Source: Blastobasis lacticolella (Eukaryota > Arthropoda > Insecta > Lepidoptera > Blastobasidae). Taken from it: a stretch of 64,000 bases of DNA. Location of the stretch: positions 8,175,545-8,239,544 of the forward strand of contig LR990042.1 of NCBI GenBank assembly GCA_905147135.1. The letters run 5' to 3'. The translations under genes and the position numbers were made by a program. The notes beneath the pieces are model-generated. The model did no database searches, had not been told where the DNA came from, and worked only from the letters and a program-made list of their open reading frames with translations. This document shows, in pieces, positions 22,479-35,900 of the stretch. How positions within the stretch are numbered: the first letter of the stretch is position 1; each line of letters opens with the position of its first letter.

Positions 22479-22640
22479 TTTGTCTCCTCTCATTATTCTC
22501 TCCAAACGACCAAACCAACTCCTGCAGCAGCAGCTGAGCCGCATTCCTTTCTCTATCATATCTTCTTTCACTCCTGCATTATTACTATTTCGTATACTAC
22601 CTTTCATTGATACATATTTCATACTTCTTCTGCAATACCC
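22479..22640 (-). pseudogene. LINE reverse transcriptase C-terminal fragment
   Basis: The minus strand gives NNAGVKEDMIEKGMRLS...SWFGRLERI, resembling the GVKEDVVTRVE..LRWFGHLERM stretch near the C terminus of insect LINE reverse transcriptases. It is truncated and directly abuts the SINE. Confidence 0.6.
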
Positions 22641-24515
22641 AACATTCACATTCCATAAGTCAATGTTTATGGACTGCAAGTAGTTCACAATATAGTACAC
22701 AGTACCCAGTACACATTTTGTAAGCAGTGATAATTCTCTACCATACGCTAGTTCATTTTTATTACTATATTACTGAGCAATTTATTTTGACCGCAAACTT
22801 CTATTCTAGTACTTAATAGAATTTATAGATAGGGATGGAACTTCCTCTCTGACGCTTATTAAAGTCGCTTTTCTGAACTTGTGCAATATTGAGTACAAAA
22901 TGACACAAACTATTAATTTTTTTGGGGACAGAGCAAGACTTCAAAAAGAAATTTCTACCAGCAGGCCTACAGAAGAGAGATGCTAGACTAAAGTAACGCA
23001 GATACGACGTGCACAATAATTGAATATATAAATACATACATTTTTGTAACGATTTAAAAGACCACGCAAAAGATGTATGGAGTATATACGAGTATGTATG
23101 CGGTATGGATCCAAGTTTAAAGTAATTTTAGCAATCGGTTTTCACTTACACGGGAACGCCACTAGCGATATGGTAAAATGGAAAATTAACTGTAAGCTGT
23201 AAAAACTGGTACACACGGACAAAGCCGTAAGCAATAGCTAGTTCTGTATTATCATAATGTATAAGTTACACATAACCTATTTTATCGCTATCATAAAAGA
23301 AATACAAACAAATGATCATTTGAAGGTTTGAATCACTTCCCACGGTAAAATATAAAAAGTCCTAACACTTAAAAACAAATTTTACGAGGCGGACAATAGT
23401 AATAACCTAAGTATTACACGAACGAACTACTTTACCTTCAAATTCGGCTAATTATCGAGCAAAATCAGACAGCCAAAAAATTTTTGGAGACCTTTGTTAG
23501 TAACAACATATTTGTGATACGTTTTTACCCGATTATGTCCGGTGGAGGGTTATTGTATTCATATCACATCATCATACGAACAACTGTCTACTGCTTAACT
23601 TAAGCTTACCCCACATAAGCGGAGCATCTTCTCCACTTTTGGCATGAAGGATTGGAGAACAATGTTGAAAACACTACAGAAAACCATGTAACCCAATTTC
23701 TGGGCTACTGCTACTATGAGATCCCATAGCGCATGAGCACAGGGTTCCAAATGACAATACTTGAGTGGCGGTCGCCATTTACGTTTCTACATCAAAATAA
23801 AAATAAATGACCAATGACAGAGATGTATCGAACATTGTGTGCAAAATTGACCACGAAGACGTATTGAACTCAGTGCGTTCGCAGATGAGCACTGAGTCCG
23901 TATAGTAACGCTATTTTACCACAGATATTGATTGTGAGTATGGGTGTAACCATAGAAAAATATGTGAGTGTAACATTAGTCGCCTTATTCAACCCCCCTA
24001 TACAGAATCGGGTGGTGCTATACTGTGCCGTAACACAGATAGTGTTTAAATAATATAACATCTTTCCGCCCGCTTGGATTACATGTCATATCGCGCAAGT
24101 GGGGATTAAAAGGTAACCTTTAAAATTCCAGACCCTACTATCTACCTACATTCATCCAAATATGTTTATCCGTTTAGGTGTGAAGAGGCATCAAACATAC
24201 ACACACATACTTTCGCATTTTAAATAAGTATTAGTGGCATTTAATTTCCGTAAACTTAATAATGGCGAATACTATTAGCATACACTGAAAACAGTTTCAT
24301 AACGCACTGCATATACATCACCTTTGGATGTACTAATTGTTACCAGCGCAGTGGAGCGTGAGAACCAACCATCAGATTCCATACAAGCCATTTCAGCTAG
24401 GGTCTTACTGTGGCCGAATTGGGTTTCTGTAAATTGTTTACCTTTTCTGTCATTATTGACAATTTTTTGTTATTAGTGGCTTTATCCTTATTACAGTAAT
24501 AAAATAAATAATTAT

Positions 24516-24745
24516 CTTGGCGTTAATTCTCTATTGTGCTCTCGCGCACGAGGGCCCGGGGTTCACCTTGACCATGATCCAGAATTTGGCAGGTCAGGTA
24601 ATTTCAGTAGAGCGACTGCCATCTGACCTCCGTGACCCTGCTAGCCGGGGAACGGGACCAGATTGGATCATAGTTACACATTCAGTCGCCTGAAAGTACA
24701 GGTTTCATCTGGATGTTTTTCCTCACCGTAAGATCCTTATGTTAC
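24516..24745. repeat. Interspersed repeat family A
   Basis: Same block order as 4729-5000: TTGGCGTTAATTCT, CGCGCACGAGGGCCCGGGG, ATGATCCAGAATTTGGCAGG, CATCTGGATGTTTTTCCTC. Confidence 0.75.
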
Positions 24746-25740
24746 AGTAATACAGAGTATATTTTCTTTATGAGCTCAATAACATAGTAAATAATCATTA
24801 AATTTACAAATAGCACAACGGCAATTTTTTTTATTTGTCTTTATTGCATAGTTTACGAACGAAGTCGTTAAATAGTATAGTGATACCATCTTGACAACGC
24901 CGCGTAGTTATAAAGTGGATTCAAAAGATTGCGTTAAGCTGTTAACTGTTTATGAAAATGTAATTTTGAGTGCCGTCAGGTAACCGGGTCACATTTAACA
25001 TGCATTGTTTTCCTCTCCTCTCTTACCTAAAAAGGAACAGCTAAAATACACTTACGAGCATAATTATCGAACTACCCCATATTTTATATACGATACAGAG
25101 GTTATCGTTGTCTTATTGGCTATCAAACCGCGAAAACCTGTTTAAAATTGATTACACATTTATGAAGTTAAAGAATGATTTGTAATGCCAGAAATGTAAG
25201 AGCGTACGTATATTGAAAAATATGGGGTGGTCTGAGAGTTAAGCTCGTGTAGTCAGATATGAAACCGAATCGCTTTCGTTTTCGGCCAGAGGTCAGAGCG
25301 GGCTCTAAATAGAACATTACCATACAATGTCCGAGCCGAAATAAGGAGTGAAAGTAATAGCTGGAGCGACGTAACCGGCAGTGCGCCCGCGCACGCAACG
25401 AGACCCTAAGGTATCAATATTCCAGTATTTAGCAATTAAGACTACCTGATACCTAGGTGTCTGTTGCCACGTAACGCCGTATTTCGTATTAGATTACTCA
25501 TGCGGCCCCGCATTCTTCACAAGGCTGTCACGGTGGACTACCAGACTATTGCTAAGTCAAGTAAGTTTGATAAAGGATTGGTGTTGCATTAGTTTTTCGC
25601 ATGGTGGCTGGCGGGATAGAGTCGTTCGTACCAATATGTTCTGGTCGCGGATATCATACAAGGCGACATACTCCTAATTAGCAACCTAGAAGGCTAAATT
25701 CGTTCATAGAAGGAATCGCTTGTAGCGTAGCTCTTGTAGC

Positions 25741-25870
25741 AACTAGTAGCTCAGTGGTTTCATGCGGGTGCGCTAAGCAAAGGGGTCCTAGATTCTATTC
25801 CCAACCGGACAGACATTTAAAATATTGAATTTTATTAAATGTTTTGGTTCGGACGTTTCTATGTATGTAT
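25741..25870 (+). mobile_element. tRNA-derived SINE, second family
   Basis: TAGCTCAGTGG at 25747-25757 is a canonical tRNA A box; AGATTCTATTCC at 25790-25801 is a decayed B box at the right distance. An AT-rich non-tRNA tail follows. The anticodon-arm region does not fold as a functional tRNA, so this is a SINE head rather than a tRNA gene. Confidence 0.6.
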
Positions 25871-27605
25871 TTAAGTAATATTTACAAGTAGGTATAGTAG
25901 TTCGCAGCATACATGGAACAGAAAAAACCGTAGCATATCACTAATTTAACATAGATTTGTTCCTAATTTGTCAACTTCCGTATTGGTCATATTCTTAACT
26001 GGTTACTTTCCGAATTGGTCATTTTCCAGATTTGTCATGGTCCGGATTCGTCTTATTCCACACTCATCAATCCCATCATAATACTTGGGGCTTCTGGGCG
26101 GTGTGTGAAATTTGTGGAGAAAGTTTAATATAAATGTGTGAATCGTCGATGTTATGGGGGCCACTTATAGGCTGCGTTCCATCATGGAACTAGCGACTGG
26201 AACTACTGGGATGAAAGGGTTACTGGCTTTTCAACTGGTGGGCTTGCAGCTCGTTTCTTCCACAAGTACTGTGTTACTTTAATCGTCTAAGGTTGAAGAT
26301 AAATTTAAAGATCATAAATGTAAACACACAACTGTCAATGTCAATGAGGCTATCCAGGGGTATAAACCCATTTTTATCGAATGTATTTATTTACCAAATG
26401 GTTATGCATCACGCACACTGAAAAGTAATGGCTGGAAAACTTTCGAAAACGAAACAAATCGATTTACTCCAATTTATTAAAAACGTAATAAGTAACTCGG
26501 AAACTATTAGTCCTAGAATACTAAGAAAACTTCAATATTAGAAAGTAGTGGCCGCCATTTTAAATCTTGTATTATTTTATGTATTATTATTTGAGAAAAG
26601 CAGTATATATGTCTCGGCGTCGGTCAATCCCTCACTTTCCGTGCCTTTGCAATAATGTACCATAACAACGAACCAAATGTTTAGAATTTCTCACCATTAC
26701 TAGTGGCATAAATGATAATTACATATATTTTATTGATGCAGCACAAATACGAAACAAAAACACATTGTTCCCTATTTAAAACGGTAATTTTTTTTTTATA
26801 TTCATATAATTTTATTTAATTTTGAATGTAATCATTTTAATAAATATTTTAAATAATCCACCATTTGGGTAATTTTTTTATAGTGGCAACCCATTTGTTT
26901 ACATTTTTTATCTTTAATTCTATACTTTATAGTTATAAGGTTGATGTACTTATCCTCAGTGCCATATTGTATAAATGTAGTTAACTACACTATTACTTTG
27001 TTTTGCTCATGTATATGTATGCATATTGAAATTCATATAAACGTAGATCTATTATTGGCATCCAATGATGTATTTTGCTTTTGACGAAATTTATGTAGCT
27101 GTTGATTCACTGAAAATAAAATAAAATACATAAAATAATAATTATTGATTTCAATTGACTCGATTTTCCTTCTGACGTGTTTTATGTGGCCGTCATTTGT
27201 CGATTTCAACACCACCTATATATTTGTACCTCATTATGTTCCATCGGTCGTCCACGGCATTTCATAACCATAAAAATATGATAATTTCAGTGATGAAGCA
27301 CTTAAAGGCATCGAATGTATCGACATGAATTTTTATGACCTTATGATTGAAGATTATTTCGCAAGAGCTGCCTTAAGGCCTGAGACAATGCATTGCCTAC
27401 TATGGGGCAATTTTGGGTAGTTTGTGCCTCAATGTATTGGTAGGTCATTACCTACTGCGCTGCTGATTCGCGACGCTCATGACCAAGTGATGGATGGCCT
27501 ATCGAAGTGCATCACGACCATTAACAACTTAATTCGCGTTGGCCTTCAAAATATTATGTGAAAACAATAAAAATTATCCGGTGATGAAGTGTGAACCTCA
27601 TCTAT

Positions 27606-27850
27606 GTTACATTTGATTAATAAATTCAGAAACAAAAAGCGTAAGAGCAAATCAAAGTGGAATGTATTGCTCGTAGAATAAGGTCTATTTTTGTATCACT
27701 CGTATTATGTTACGCGTCGCTCCGCTTTTCAAATATCCGTGATACAAAAATGGCCCTTATTTTATATGCAATATAAAATAAGGACACTTTGAATTGTTCT
27801 CACGCTTTTTGCTTCTGAATTTAGTAACTGAATTTAGTCAAATGTAATCA
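27606..27850. mobile_element. Foldback element
   Basis: The left arm, from TTACATTTGATTAATAAATT through AAAAAGCGTAAGAGCAA to TCAAAGTG, is inverted in the right arm (CACTTTGAATTGTTCTCACG, CTTTTTGCTTCTGAATTTAG, TCAAATGTAATC). The inner stems AATAAGG...TTTTTGTATCAC and GTGATACAAAAA...CTTATTTT also pair. A short CTGAATTTAG duplication marks the right arm. No open frame. Confidence 0.75.
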
Positions 27851-28148
27851 GCACATAATTACTAACTACAGATATACAGTGGCGGTATTAATATTTTTCA
27901 CAGAGGTAGGTGGGAACGTTCAAACACGTTCCACATAATCACTACCATACGACAGACAGCGTTCCAAGCGATTTGAAGAAAATAAAGCCGTTAGAGACGC
28001 TTGACCCTTGCGAATTGGCGTCTGCGCACTTAGTACCGACGATTCGCCGCAGCCTCGGTAAGGTTACACCTATTATCGTTTACTGCCATACCAAACTCTT
28101 TTAATCCGTGGATGCGTGTAGGTCATGTAAACTAAGGCGTCATTATCT

Positions 28149-28230
28149 GGGCGGTAATGTCCCGTTGTGCTCTCGCGCACGAGGGCCCGGGGTCCGCCTT
28201 GACCATGATCCAGGACTTGGCAGATCAGAG
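28149..28230. repeat. Interspersed repeat family A, truncated
   Basis: GGTAATGTCCCGTTGTGCTC through GATCCAGGACTTGGCAGATC matches the family, then stops 18 bp before the 95-bp MITE at 28249. The MITE may have inserted into or truncated the repeat. Confidence 0.7.
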
Positions 28231-28248
28231 GGCCTATCTCTAACTGAA

Positions 28249-28343
28249 TTTGACATAAAAAAATCTGACTTTACTCTAATTTGGTAGACGCTATTGCCAG
28301 TTTTCAACGTAGATGACGTGGTGTAGAATTATCTAGTGTCAAA
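28249..28343. mobile_element. 95-bp MITE (copy 1)
   Basis: Inverted ends TTTGACA...TGTCAAA. The core CTCTAATTTGGTAGACGCTA and CAACGTAGATGACGT are shared with 63182-63274. The similarity continues about 15 bp beyond the ends in both copies (CAGTT..CAACTG). Confidence 0.8.
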
Positions 28344-29604
28344 TACAGTTGTCAACTGAGTTAGCCAATAGCCCTGCAGATAATGGATGATAAAAGTAAG
28401 GTGTATCGGGGATTAATTTATAACAAATGTGGCAGGTAGTTGTTAGTGGCTTTTGGTGCATATAATAGGTATGTACTGCTATGATGTGATATGTTACGTT
28501 GTTTATTGATAAATAGCGTGCATGTAATAAGTGCTGTGTACACCTGTAAATAGAGTTGGCGCTGTCTAGAACATGTACTGCTATTGTCTTAATTGTAAAT
28601 GGTATAACAAATAAATAAAAGGGAAGGTAATATATTTTTATTGCCAAATGAGGCATACTTCAGCTATCTAGAGGTGCGTGTGACAAGATTATTGAATGTA
28701 GAAGAGAAGAAAAAGGTATGTCAGGTCACACCTTGTGGCACTTTAGAATCTCTGCGCCTTCTTATGTGGAAAGCTGTATATATTAAGTCGTAAAGTTTTC
28801 ATTTGAAAACGTTCTGGCGTGTGACATATCCTAACTATTTACAAGTAATAATTAGAGGAAACGTTACGAATCCGAATTCCCCAAATAGAATTAAACTTTG
28901 TGGACAAACTTTGTGGAATACAACCATGTTCTCATTTTATGCTAAGTCTGATTACATTACAGAATGTCTCTAGTAAGGACAATAAAAATATGTGCTACGT
29001 AAACTTTGAACTTATCAAAAGAAAGGCCTTGAATATCTCAACCCTATATATTTTATTAAAATTTATTTAACATTTTGTTGAACACAATAAAATACATTGA
29101 GAAATTTCACAATTTCCCATAAACGACAAAATAGGGACTACTTATTTCTAAAAGAAAATTCTTCCACTTTCTACCTTGTTTATATTCTACCAGAATAACA
29201 GTCCGTCTTATTTATGTCACAAATCACTTAGGTTCCCACAGAATCATGCCATGACCCAATTTTATCTGTGCCAAACCACAAAAAAAATTGCCAGTCTAAC
29301 TTTTCATAACTTCTAGTAAATCTTCTGTATATCTATAATTCATAAAAAAATTTCACTATGTGGTAAATATAGTGTCCGTAGTAGGTTGCTCTGAACAACT
29401 TCTTAACAATAACCCAACCGACAGAAAAATTCGGGTTACCCCCGACCAAGTTTACTTAATCCCAAATATTTTCGAAACTACAGAACCGATTTTAATAAAA
29501 CAAATCTAAGAAAGATCTCGATTAAACTGGCTTTAAAACCGCTTCCAAAATGGGTTCATCCGGTTGTGCGCTATGATGCCACAGACAAATACCTACACAA
29601 TTAC

Positions 29605-29816
29605 ACAGATTGTGGAATGAACTACCTGGAGTGGTTTTCCCTAGAGAGTACAACATGGAGTTCTTCAAGAAAGGGGTAAAAAGGTTTTTACGGGGTCGGC
29701 AACGCGTGGGTGATGCCCCTGGTATTGCAAACGTCCATAGGCTGCGGTGGCTGCTTACCAACCATCAGGCAGGCCGCAAGCTTGTTTGCCACCTTAGTGG
29801 TATAAAAAAAAAATTA
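29605..29816 (+). pseudogene. Non-LTR retrotransposon ORF2 3' end (tail family)
   Basis: Translates as WNELPGVVFPREYNMEFFKK...KRFL, the WN.LP...VF...YN...FK..V.RFL pattern at the C terminus of CR1/jockey-like LINE proteins. It continues with CATCAGGCAGGCC...TTGCCACCTTAGTGG and an A-run. Other copies are at 33300-33482, 36092-36262 (reverse) and 39798-39955. Confidence 0.7.
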
Positions 29817-29937
29817 CACAGATACACACGTCAAACTTATAACACCCCTCTTTTTCGTGGGGGGTTAAAAACATGTTTAGTTTAAATAATAAAGCACAAA
29901 CAACTGACAATGGCACTTTTCTTAACACTTATACATT

Positions 29938-30085
29938 TTCTGACCACATTGGTAGCAGGGTCACAAAGGTCAGACGGCAGTCGCACCACTGTAATTACCT
30001 GATCTGCCAAATCCTGGATCATGGTCAAGGCGGACCCCGGGCCGTCGTGCGCGAGAGCATTACCAGGACATTAACGCCAAGATGA
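29938..30085. repeat. Interspersed repeat family A, reverse orientation
   Basis: ATCTGCCAAATCCTGGATCA, GGACCCCGGGCC and AACGCCAAGATGATTTTTAT are the reverse complement of the other copies. Confidence 0.75.
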
Positions 30086-30675
30086 TTTTTATCTGACCAC
30101 ATTGGCTTCATACGTTGTTGTGAAACAAGGCATTATGCGTGTCATTACAGCGAGAGCGACTCACTCGACTCAGCTTCGTTATCCGAAAAACACCATCTGC
30201 CATGAAATATTGCGAGTCCATGAGACATTTAATTAAACTGAACAGATTTGCCAACGGTTCATGCGTAAGTGGTCCGACCTTTCCGCAAGACAAGGGCTTA
30301 AGATTTTTTAAAACATATCAGCGTAATTTATATACCTACTTGTGCGGCACAGACTCTTCTTTTAGCGTAAAAAGTGAATGACTTCGTGTTGTGTTGATGT
30401 AATAAAATAATATCAAAAGGCTTAAAGGAGATGTCTTTATGAGGAGCAACATGTAAATTTTACTGTTGTCGTATAAATTAAATTCACTGCAAACTTTATA
30501 ATAATCAATTATTACCATATTATATTTGCTACAATGGTGGGCTTAAACTTAAAATTAAAAAGTTAAGCGGTGCAGTAAATCTAGAATGGAGCCAGACAAC
30601 AATTTCAGACAAATAGTTTCAGACTTTTCAAGTCTTGCATTATTTAACTTATTAATACGTAAATACATAGTTTTA

Positions 30676-30895
30676 GCAGAGTGGAATAGCACCACCTTCT
30701 TACACTCGACGGCACGGCGACGGTTTTCGAGGCAAAAAAACTAGAATTTCCGTAGAATTAAAAATGGGTAGCAGCGTTTTCCATTGTTATATTATTATTT
30801 ATGACACTGTGATCTACAAGCGTGGAGATTATGGCAATAACCTTTCCTTTTATGGGAGAGGCCTACAGTGGACTATTATATGTTGTGATACTGAT
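30676..30895 (+). repeat. LINE-3'-end-like repeat, family C
   Basis: GAGTGGAATAGCACCACCTT, GGGTAGCAGCGTTTTCCATT, GTGGAGATTATGGCAATAAC and GGGAGAGGCCTACAGTGGAC match 2513-2755 along the length. Confidence 0.7.
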
Positions 30896-32534
30896 GACAT
30901 AGTTTTATTAGGTATCCGTAAAAAAAACAACACAAATAACTTTCACTTTCCATCTAAAAACACGAGTCATTCGCAACATATTACAGGATTGAACACAATG
31001 CCCATAACGTCTTAATAAGCCTGCATATTACGGGCGAAATTTCCCCAAAAACATTACAACATTACAGTCACATGTAATTGTCGCATCATCGGCGGTGCGA
31101 CAGAAGTTATTCGCCGAAAGCCCACCAGAAATATGGCTGCGTGTGATTTAATTGGTCGATTTGCCAAAGTTGCCAACGTGCTGACCTTCGGCAGAAGGTA
31201 TACCCTAAAACCGGTGCAAAGGAAACGACGGACGACGCGCAGCTGCGAACTCATTGTTGGGTTGTAGATGCAGTGAGAGCTGAGGCAAGGAGGAGGCTTT
31301 ATTAAAGCCTCCTGCTTTATTTAGCTATGAGATGAAATAATAACTATCTTTGTTCTTATTGAATTGTATATGTATACTTTATATGTATTCGTATCGTGTG
31401 TAATAAATATCTTATTGCTTTGATTCAATAGTCAATAGTCCACGAGAGTACATTCAAACTAACTGTTTTTATGAGTTTTACGAGTTGAAATTTGTTAACA
31501 GTTCAACACCCTGTAGCATACAAAACAAGTATATTTTGATACCGCAAATAAAACGGTATATTTTAAACAGCTAAATAGATTTGTATGGAATGTTTTATTT
31601 GTGTTATCTTGGAACCGTCAAGTCGCAAAAAATACTCGTACTTGTCCGGGTATTTTACTAAAAATACCCAAATAATCTGTTGACATTACACACAGTGTTG
31701 CTTGTAACAGGAGCAGTAAATATGGGAGTCTATAAAGCATACATGTATAGATATTCATGTGATCTTAATGTTGAAAAGTCTCTGTTAACGGAGAAATTGG
31801 GGCTTAAAGCTCTAAGTCTAGTAAACGCTCAACTACCCAAAAGACCTTCACCAAGTTTTAAGTCCTACCTATCCCTACCTATACCTACCTGCCTACCTAC
31901 CTATAGGTCAGTTAAAACACACAATTTTAAATATTAACTCTGATTATGGTCTTGGTGTGCCACCGGCCTGCGGTTGCGCAAGAGTTCACTGGATCAGCGG
32001 TGCAGCGCGGAGTAACACTTTCTTGCGGCCGATTCGCTACGGACGCTTCCACACTAGAGCTTAACCGATACATGAATCACTTAATTGAAATAAGACTTTC
32101 AGATATTAATCTGGTAATTGAGTTAATGGACTGGGTATTAGGCGTAGTGTTTGTAATGATTGACACTACTGCACTAGTCAGATTAAATGTAGGTCAAGTC
32201 TTGACATTTAATTTTGATTGTAGAATCTCCCGTAACGGCCGTAACACCTTAAGTAGATCGTAAATTAAATTATGTGAGTTCCAAACGCAGTTTCCTTTCC
32301 TTTCTAAATGTAAAGTTAATATGTCTATTGACTATTGATTTAATAATTCATTGTTAGTAATGTATAGGTGTCGTTATTGTCTAGTAAGACAATAGAACTA
32401 CAAGCGCAACTGCATGGTAAAGAAAATCTTAATTGTTATCTGCCTTTATAAGTACTTACCTACATTTTCTTTCTGTGAGATAAATTAAATCTTATAGATC
32501 GCTTAAAATACGTTTCAATATAAAAGAGAATAGT

Positions 32535-32651
32535 AGATCACGACGACCATAAGTATTATTCATGGAAATCTAAATAAATCTACTTATTAAAATACCTAAA
32601 TAAGTATATTTATTTAGATTTTTGTGGCTAATACTTATCGTGGTCGTGCTC
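32535..32651. mobile_element. Small foldback element upstream of gene 6
   Basis: The left arm (ATCACGACGACCATAAGTAT...ATCTAAATAAAT) is inverted in the right arm (ATTTATTTAGAT...ATACTTATCGTGGTCGTGCT). About 120 bp, no frame, ending about 200 bp upstream of the gene 6 TATA box. Confidence 0.7.
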
Positions 32652-32855
32652 TAGTTTTTTCTTTTTTATTGAATTCAAACTTTACTCCACCGCGCTTACT
32701 GGAGTCCGATTTTTCTCCGTATAAACACCGCCTTACGCTAACCTTGAATGAATCCGAAAAAGTGTCAATGCAGTGACGTAAGGAGCAAAGGCTGCAGGCC
32801 AGTGCACCGGGTGTCATATGTCGCGGCCGGTTCGGGTGTCAACTCAGATACCCGG

Positions 32856-32890
32856 TATAAAACAACCATCCACTTCGTCCACTCATCAAT
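32856..32890 (+). promoter_or_regulatory. Core promoter of gene 6
   Basis: TATAAAA at 32856-32862; initiator-like TCATC and TCAAT at 32883-32890. The leader is about 30-35 nt. Confidence 0.7.
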
Positions 32891-32919
32891 CGAGCACAGG
32901 GGTCCAGTAAAGCACCAAC

Positions 32920-35900
32920 ATGTTCTCTCAAGTGAGGATTTCTTTTAAATACATTTATAAGAACATCTCAACCATCAGTTAAGTTTAAGAGAAAAATTAA
33001 GGATCAAATATTTTCCCCAGATTGCGTTCTTCATCGGACTGGTGGCGCTCTGCCACGGTGGACTCCTCGTCGACGACCAAGGCCATCAAACCGTTTCCTC
33101 GCAGTTTACACCTCTCGTCCACGCTGGCCCCCTGGTCCATGGTTCGCCGGTATTGGACCATTCGACCCTCCTTCAACACGGGCCCTTAGTTCAGGCGTCG
33201 CCGTACATCCAACATGCTGCCCCAGTAGCTATTGGACACGCTGCTCGGCTAGAAGAGGAACACTACGTGAGTGAAGATAATCTACTTTATATAAGAATTA
33301 GGATAATAGGAGGTTTTCCCTGGAGAGTACAACATGGAGTTTTTAAAGAAAGGGATGAAATATTTTTACGGGATCGGCAACGTATGGGTGATGTCCCTGG
33401 TATTGTAAATGTCCATAGGTTGCGGTGACAGCTAACCATCAAGCGGCCCGTAAGCTTGTTAGCTACCTTAGTGGTATACAAAAAAATCATGCTCATGAAA
33501 AAACCTTAATCCGTCTACTGCTGGATGTCAGCCTCCTTTAGGACTGAAGACCATGCATTTAGTTATCTTTCAAGCATCTTCTTCTGAACACTTGGCGAAA
33601 TAGTCCTTTGCAATCAGTGTCCAAGATGGGTCGCGTTGTAGGATATTTGTGTTTTATTCTACTCCGTTAGAGTCACGCCCAATAAAAGAAAATACCGGTC
33701 GTCAATTAGGTTTTTCTACGGCATAGTTATCGAATTCCGAGTTCGCACACCACCAGACATTTATCGGGCACATGCAACAGCTCTAATCGCTGGAAACATC
33801 TTACGCACACAATGCACGCACCCGAATTTACTAATACAAAGAAAGTGAAAGGCGTACTAGGCAACTATTATGATTAAAACTGTGATCAGTTTGTACTAAC
33901 CCAATTAAATGTTTATTGTGCAAGTTCCTTGTCATTACAAGAGTACTTATAATATAGAAAGTTTTGTAACATCAACATCGGCAATCTATCACGCTGTGAT
34001 TAGGATTGATGTATATTTATCAAATACATCGTTACTAATATTATGGTATCACGGATGCCCCGTGTTGGTCAAAATGTGTAACGTTGAAAAAATCATCTGC
34101 GGTTGCATCTGCGTAACCGATCCTAATCAATTACGATATTAAATAGGCAGTGCCGTATATGATTTATAGAATCTATATTCGAGTAAAAAGTTTAGACTAA
34201 GACTAAGACTAAGTACCTAACCTAAATATCTTTGGGAAGTACACCCACTTTGAATCTTATATCTAAAAGTATACTGAAATTGTGCGTAACTCATGTGGCA
34301 CAAGGCACACAAAAGTACCCAACGGCTTTATGACAACAAAAATGCATCAAATTAATTTAAACTCTACTGCAATTACAATATGTTCCATATTCCAGGCTCC
34401 GGCTCGCTACGAATACTCGTACTCCGTGGAGGATCCTCATACCGGCGATCACAAGTCCCAGCACGAGGCTCGTGATGGAGACGTGGTGAAGGGAGAGTAC
34501 TCCCTTGTTCAGCCTGATGGCTCCATCCGCAAAGTGGAATACACTGCTGACGCACACAGCGGGTAAGTACTCAAAATATACTCGCAAAATCTACTCTTTT
34601 ATATACGAGGTATTTTTTTTGTCTTTTTGATTCTGATTTTTGTAACAGATAGCTACAAAAACGCTGTTTTCATCAGCGTGCTGTAAATATTCAAATAGCC
34701 AGCGGGGTCCTAAATTTTTTCTCTGATCAATTGTTAATAAAATTATTTCCGAAATCGGTTCATAGGTTTACAAGTTACCCCCAACATATAAACTTACAAA
34801 TATACTTACTTTTTCTCTTCATAATTATAATATATAAACTTCAATGACTCACTGGGACGCTAACCTAAAAATTTAAGTCGGTCGGTGTAAAAAACTAAAG
34901 TATTTGCACAACTTACATCTAATTAAAAATGGACTTTCATTTTTAATTTGGTGCGTAATCCAATGAAATTATTCAACGCCATTGCGTGTGGTTTGCACAA
35001 AAACTTCAGACTCGCTAAATGTGTTCATAAAGTATATAAGTAGTACTATTTTATCCAGTAGAGTTCCGATGCAGCCGAGCGTACGAAAGTTAATTAAATA
35101 TCCAAAACTGGAACTAATACGATTACGCTAATAGGTTTCAAGCAATAAACTATACTTATTCGCACCACTGACTATTTAAAGCATTGCTTTATAACACTTA
35201 ACAGTTTAGGTTTCCATCTTAACATATATAAACTGAGGCGTTGATGAATCCAAGCGTTGTGTAACGGAAATTCTTCGCGAAGGCCAATTCACATATTAAC
35301 AGTAAAGAAAACTGGGGCTGGCGTGACTAAATGCTTTGATGCTAGGTAATCTAGCCTCAAGATCTTTTATCTCAATATAGCTGTTGTTTCGGTCGATAAA
35401 ACGTTGATAAAATCATCACACTGTTTCTCCTTGATGCAAGTCAGTCCGGCCTTTACTAAATGTTAGTGATATAATCGGTTTATTTACTAGGAATAAGAAA
35501 TTCAATACAAACTAAACAAGATGTATTCCTTCAACATTAAAAAAGACTTACAGCCCTTCTCTAAAATAAAAGGATTTTACAAGCACCCAACTCGGTAATT
35601 GTTTTGTTGAAGATACACAACTGAATTCGTTGCTGACCTTTTTCTAGTCTGCAGGGGACCTAGATGGTCTAACTCTAAGCCAAGACACCGCGAAGTAGAT
35701 TAAAGAACAATTTCATTACGGCCGCACACAAAACCAATGCTACGTAACTAGTGACATTGTAAAGAATTTTAGGTCATAGGGTTGATACTCATTTATTATA
35801 TCCCGTCAGTCACTAGACGACAATGCAAATATTTTTTTATTTCTTTTGACAATTATCTTTACTCATCACCACTTTCTTCCACTCCACTTTTCTTCTCCAC

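Larger units (their letters stand above)
20538..32919. other. 12.4-kb gene-poor region between genes 5 and 6
   Basis: Outside the elements listed separately I see no coding exons or RNA genes. Recognised contents: RTE-type LINE fragment (21157-21690), a repeat segment shared with 51815-51905 (21735-21870), SINEs (22192-22476, 25741-25870), another LINE fragment (22479-22640), pieces of a LINE-tail family (22920-23000, 29050-29170), repeat family A (24516, 28149, 29938), foldbacks (27606-27850, 32535-32651), a 95-bp MITE (28249-28343), LINE tails (29605-29816) and family C (30676-30895). 23100-24500 and 26000-27600 show nothing recognisable. Confidence 0.6.

Noticed and set aside
25747..25801. 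Possible tRNA gene
   Set aside because: The A box is good but the B box is degenerate, and no paired acceptor or anticodon arms could be drawn; fits a SINE head better.
31291..31313. AGGAGGCTTTA...AAAGCCTCCT hairpin looking like a bacterial terminator
   Set aside because: No adjacent gene and eukaryotic context; probably a chance inverted repeat or element end.
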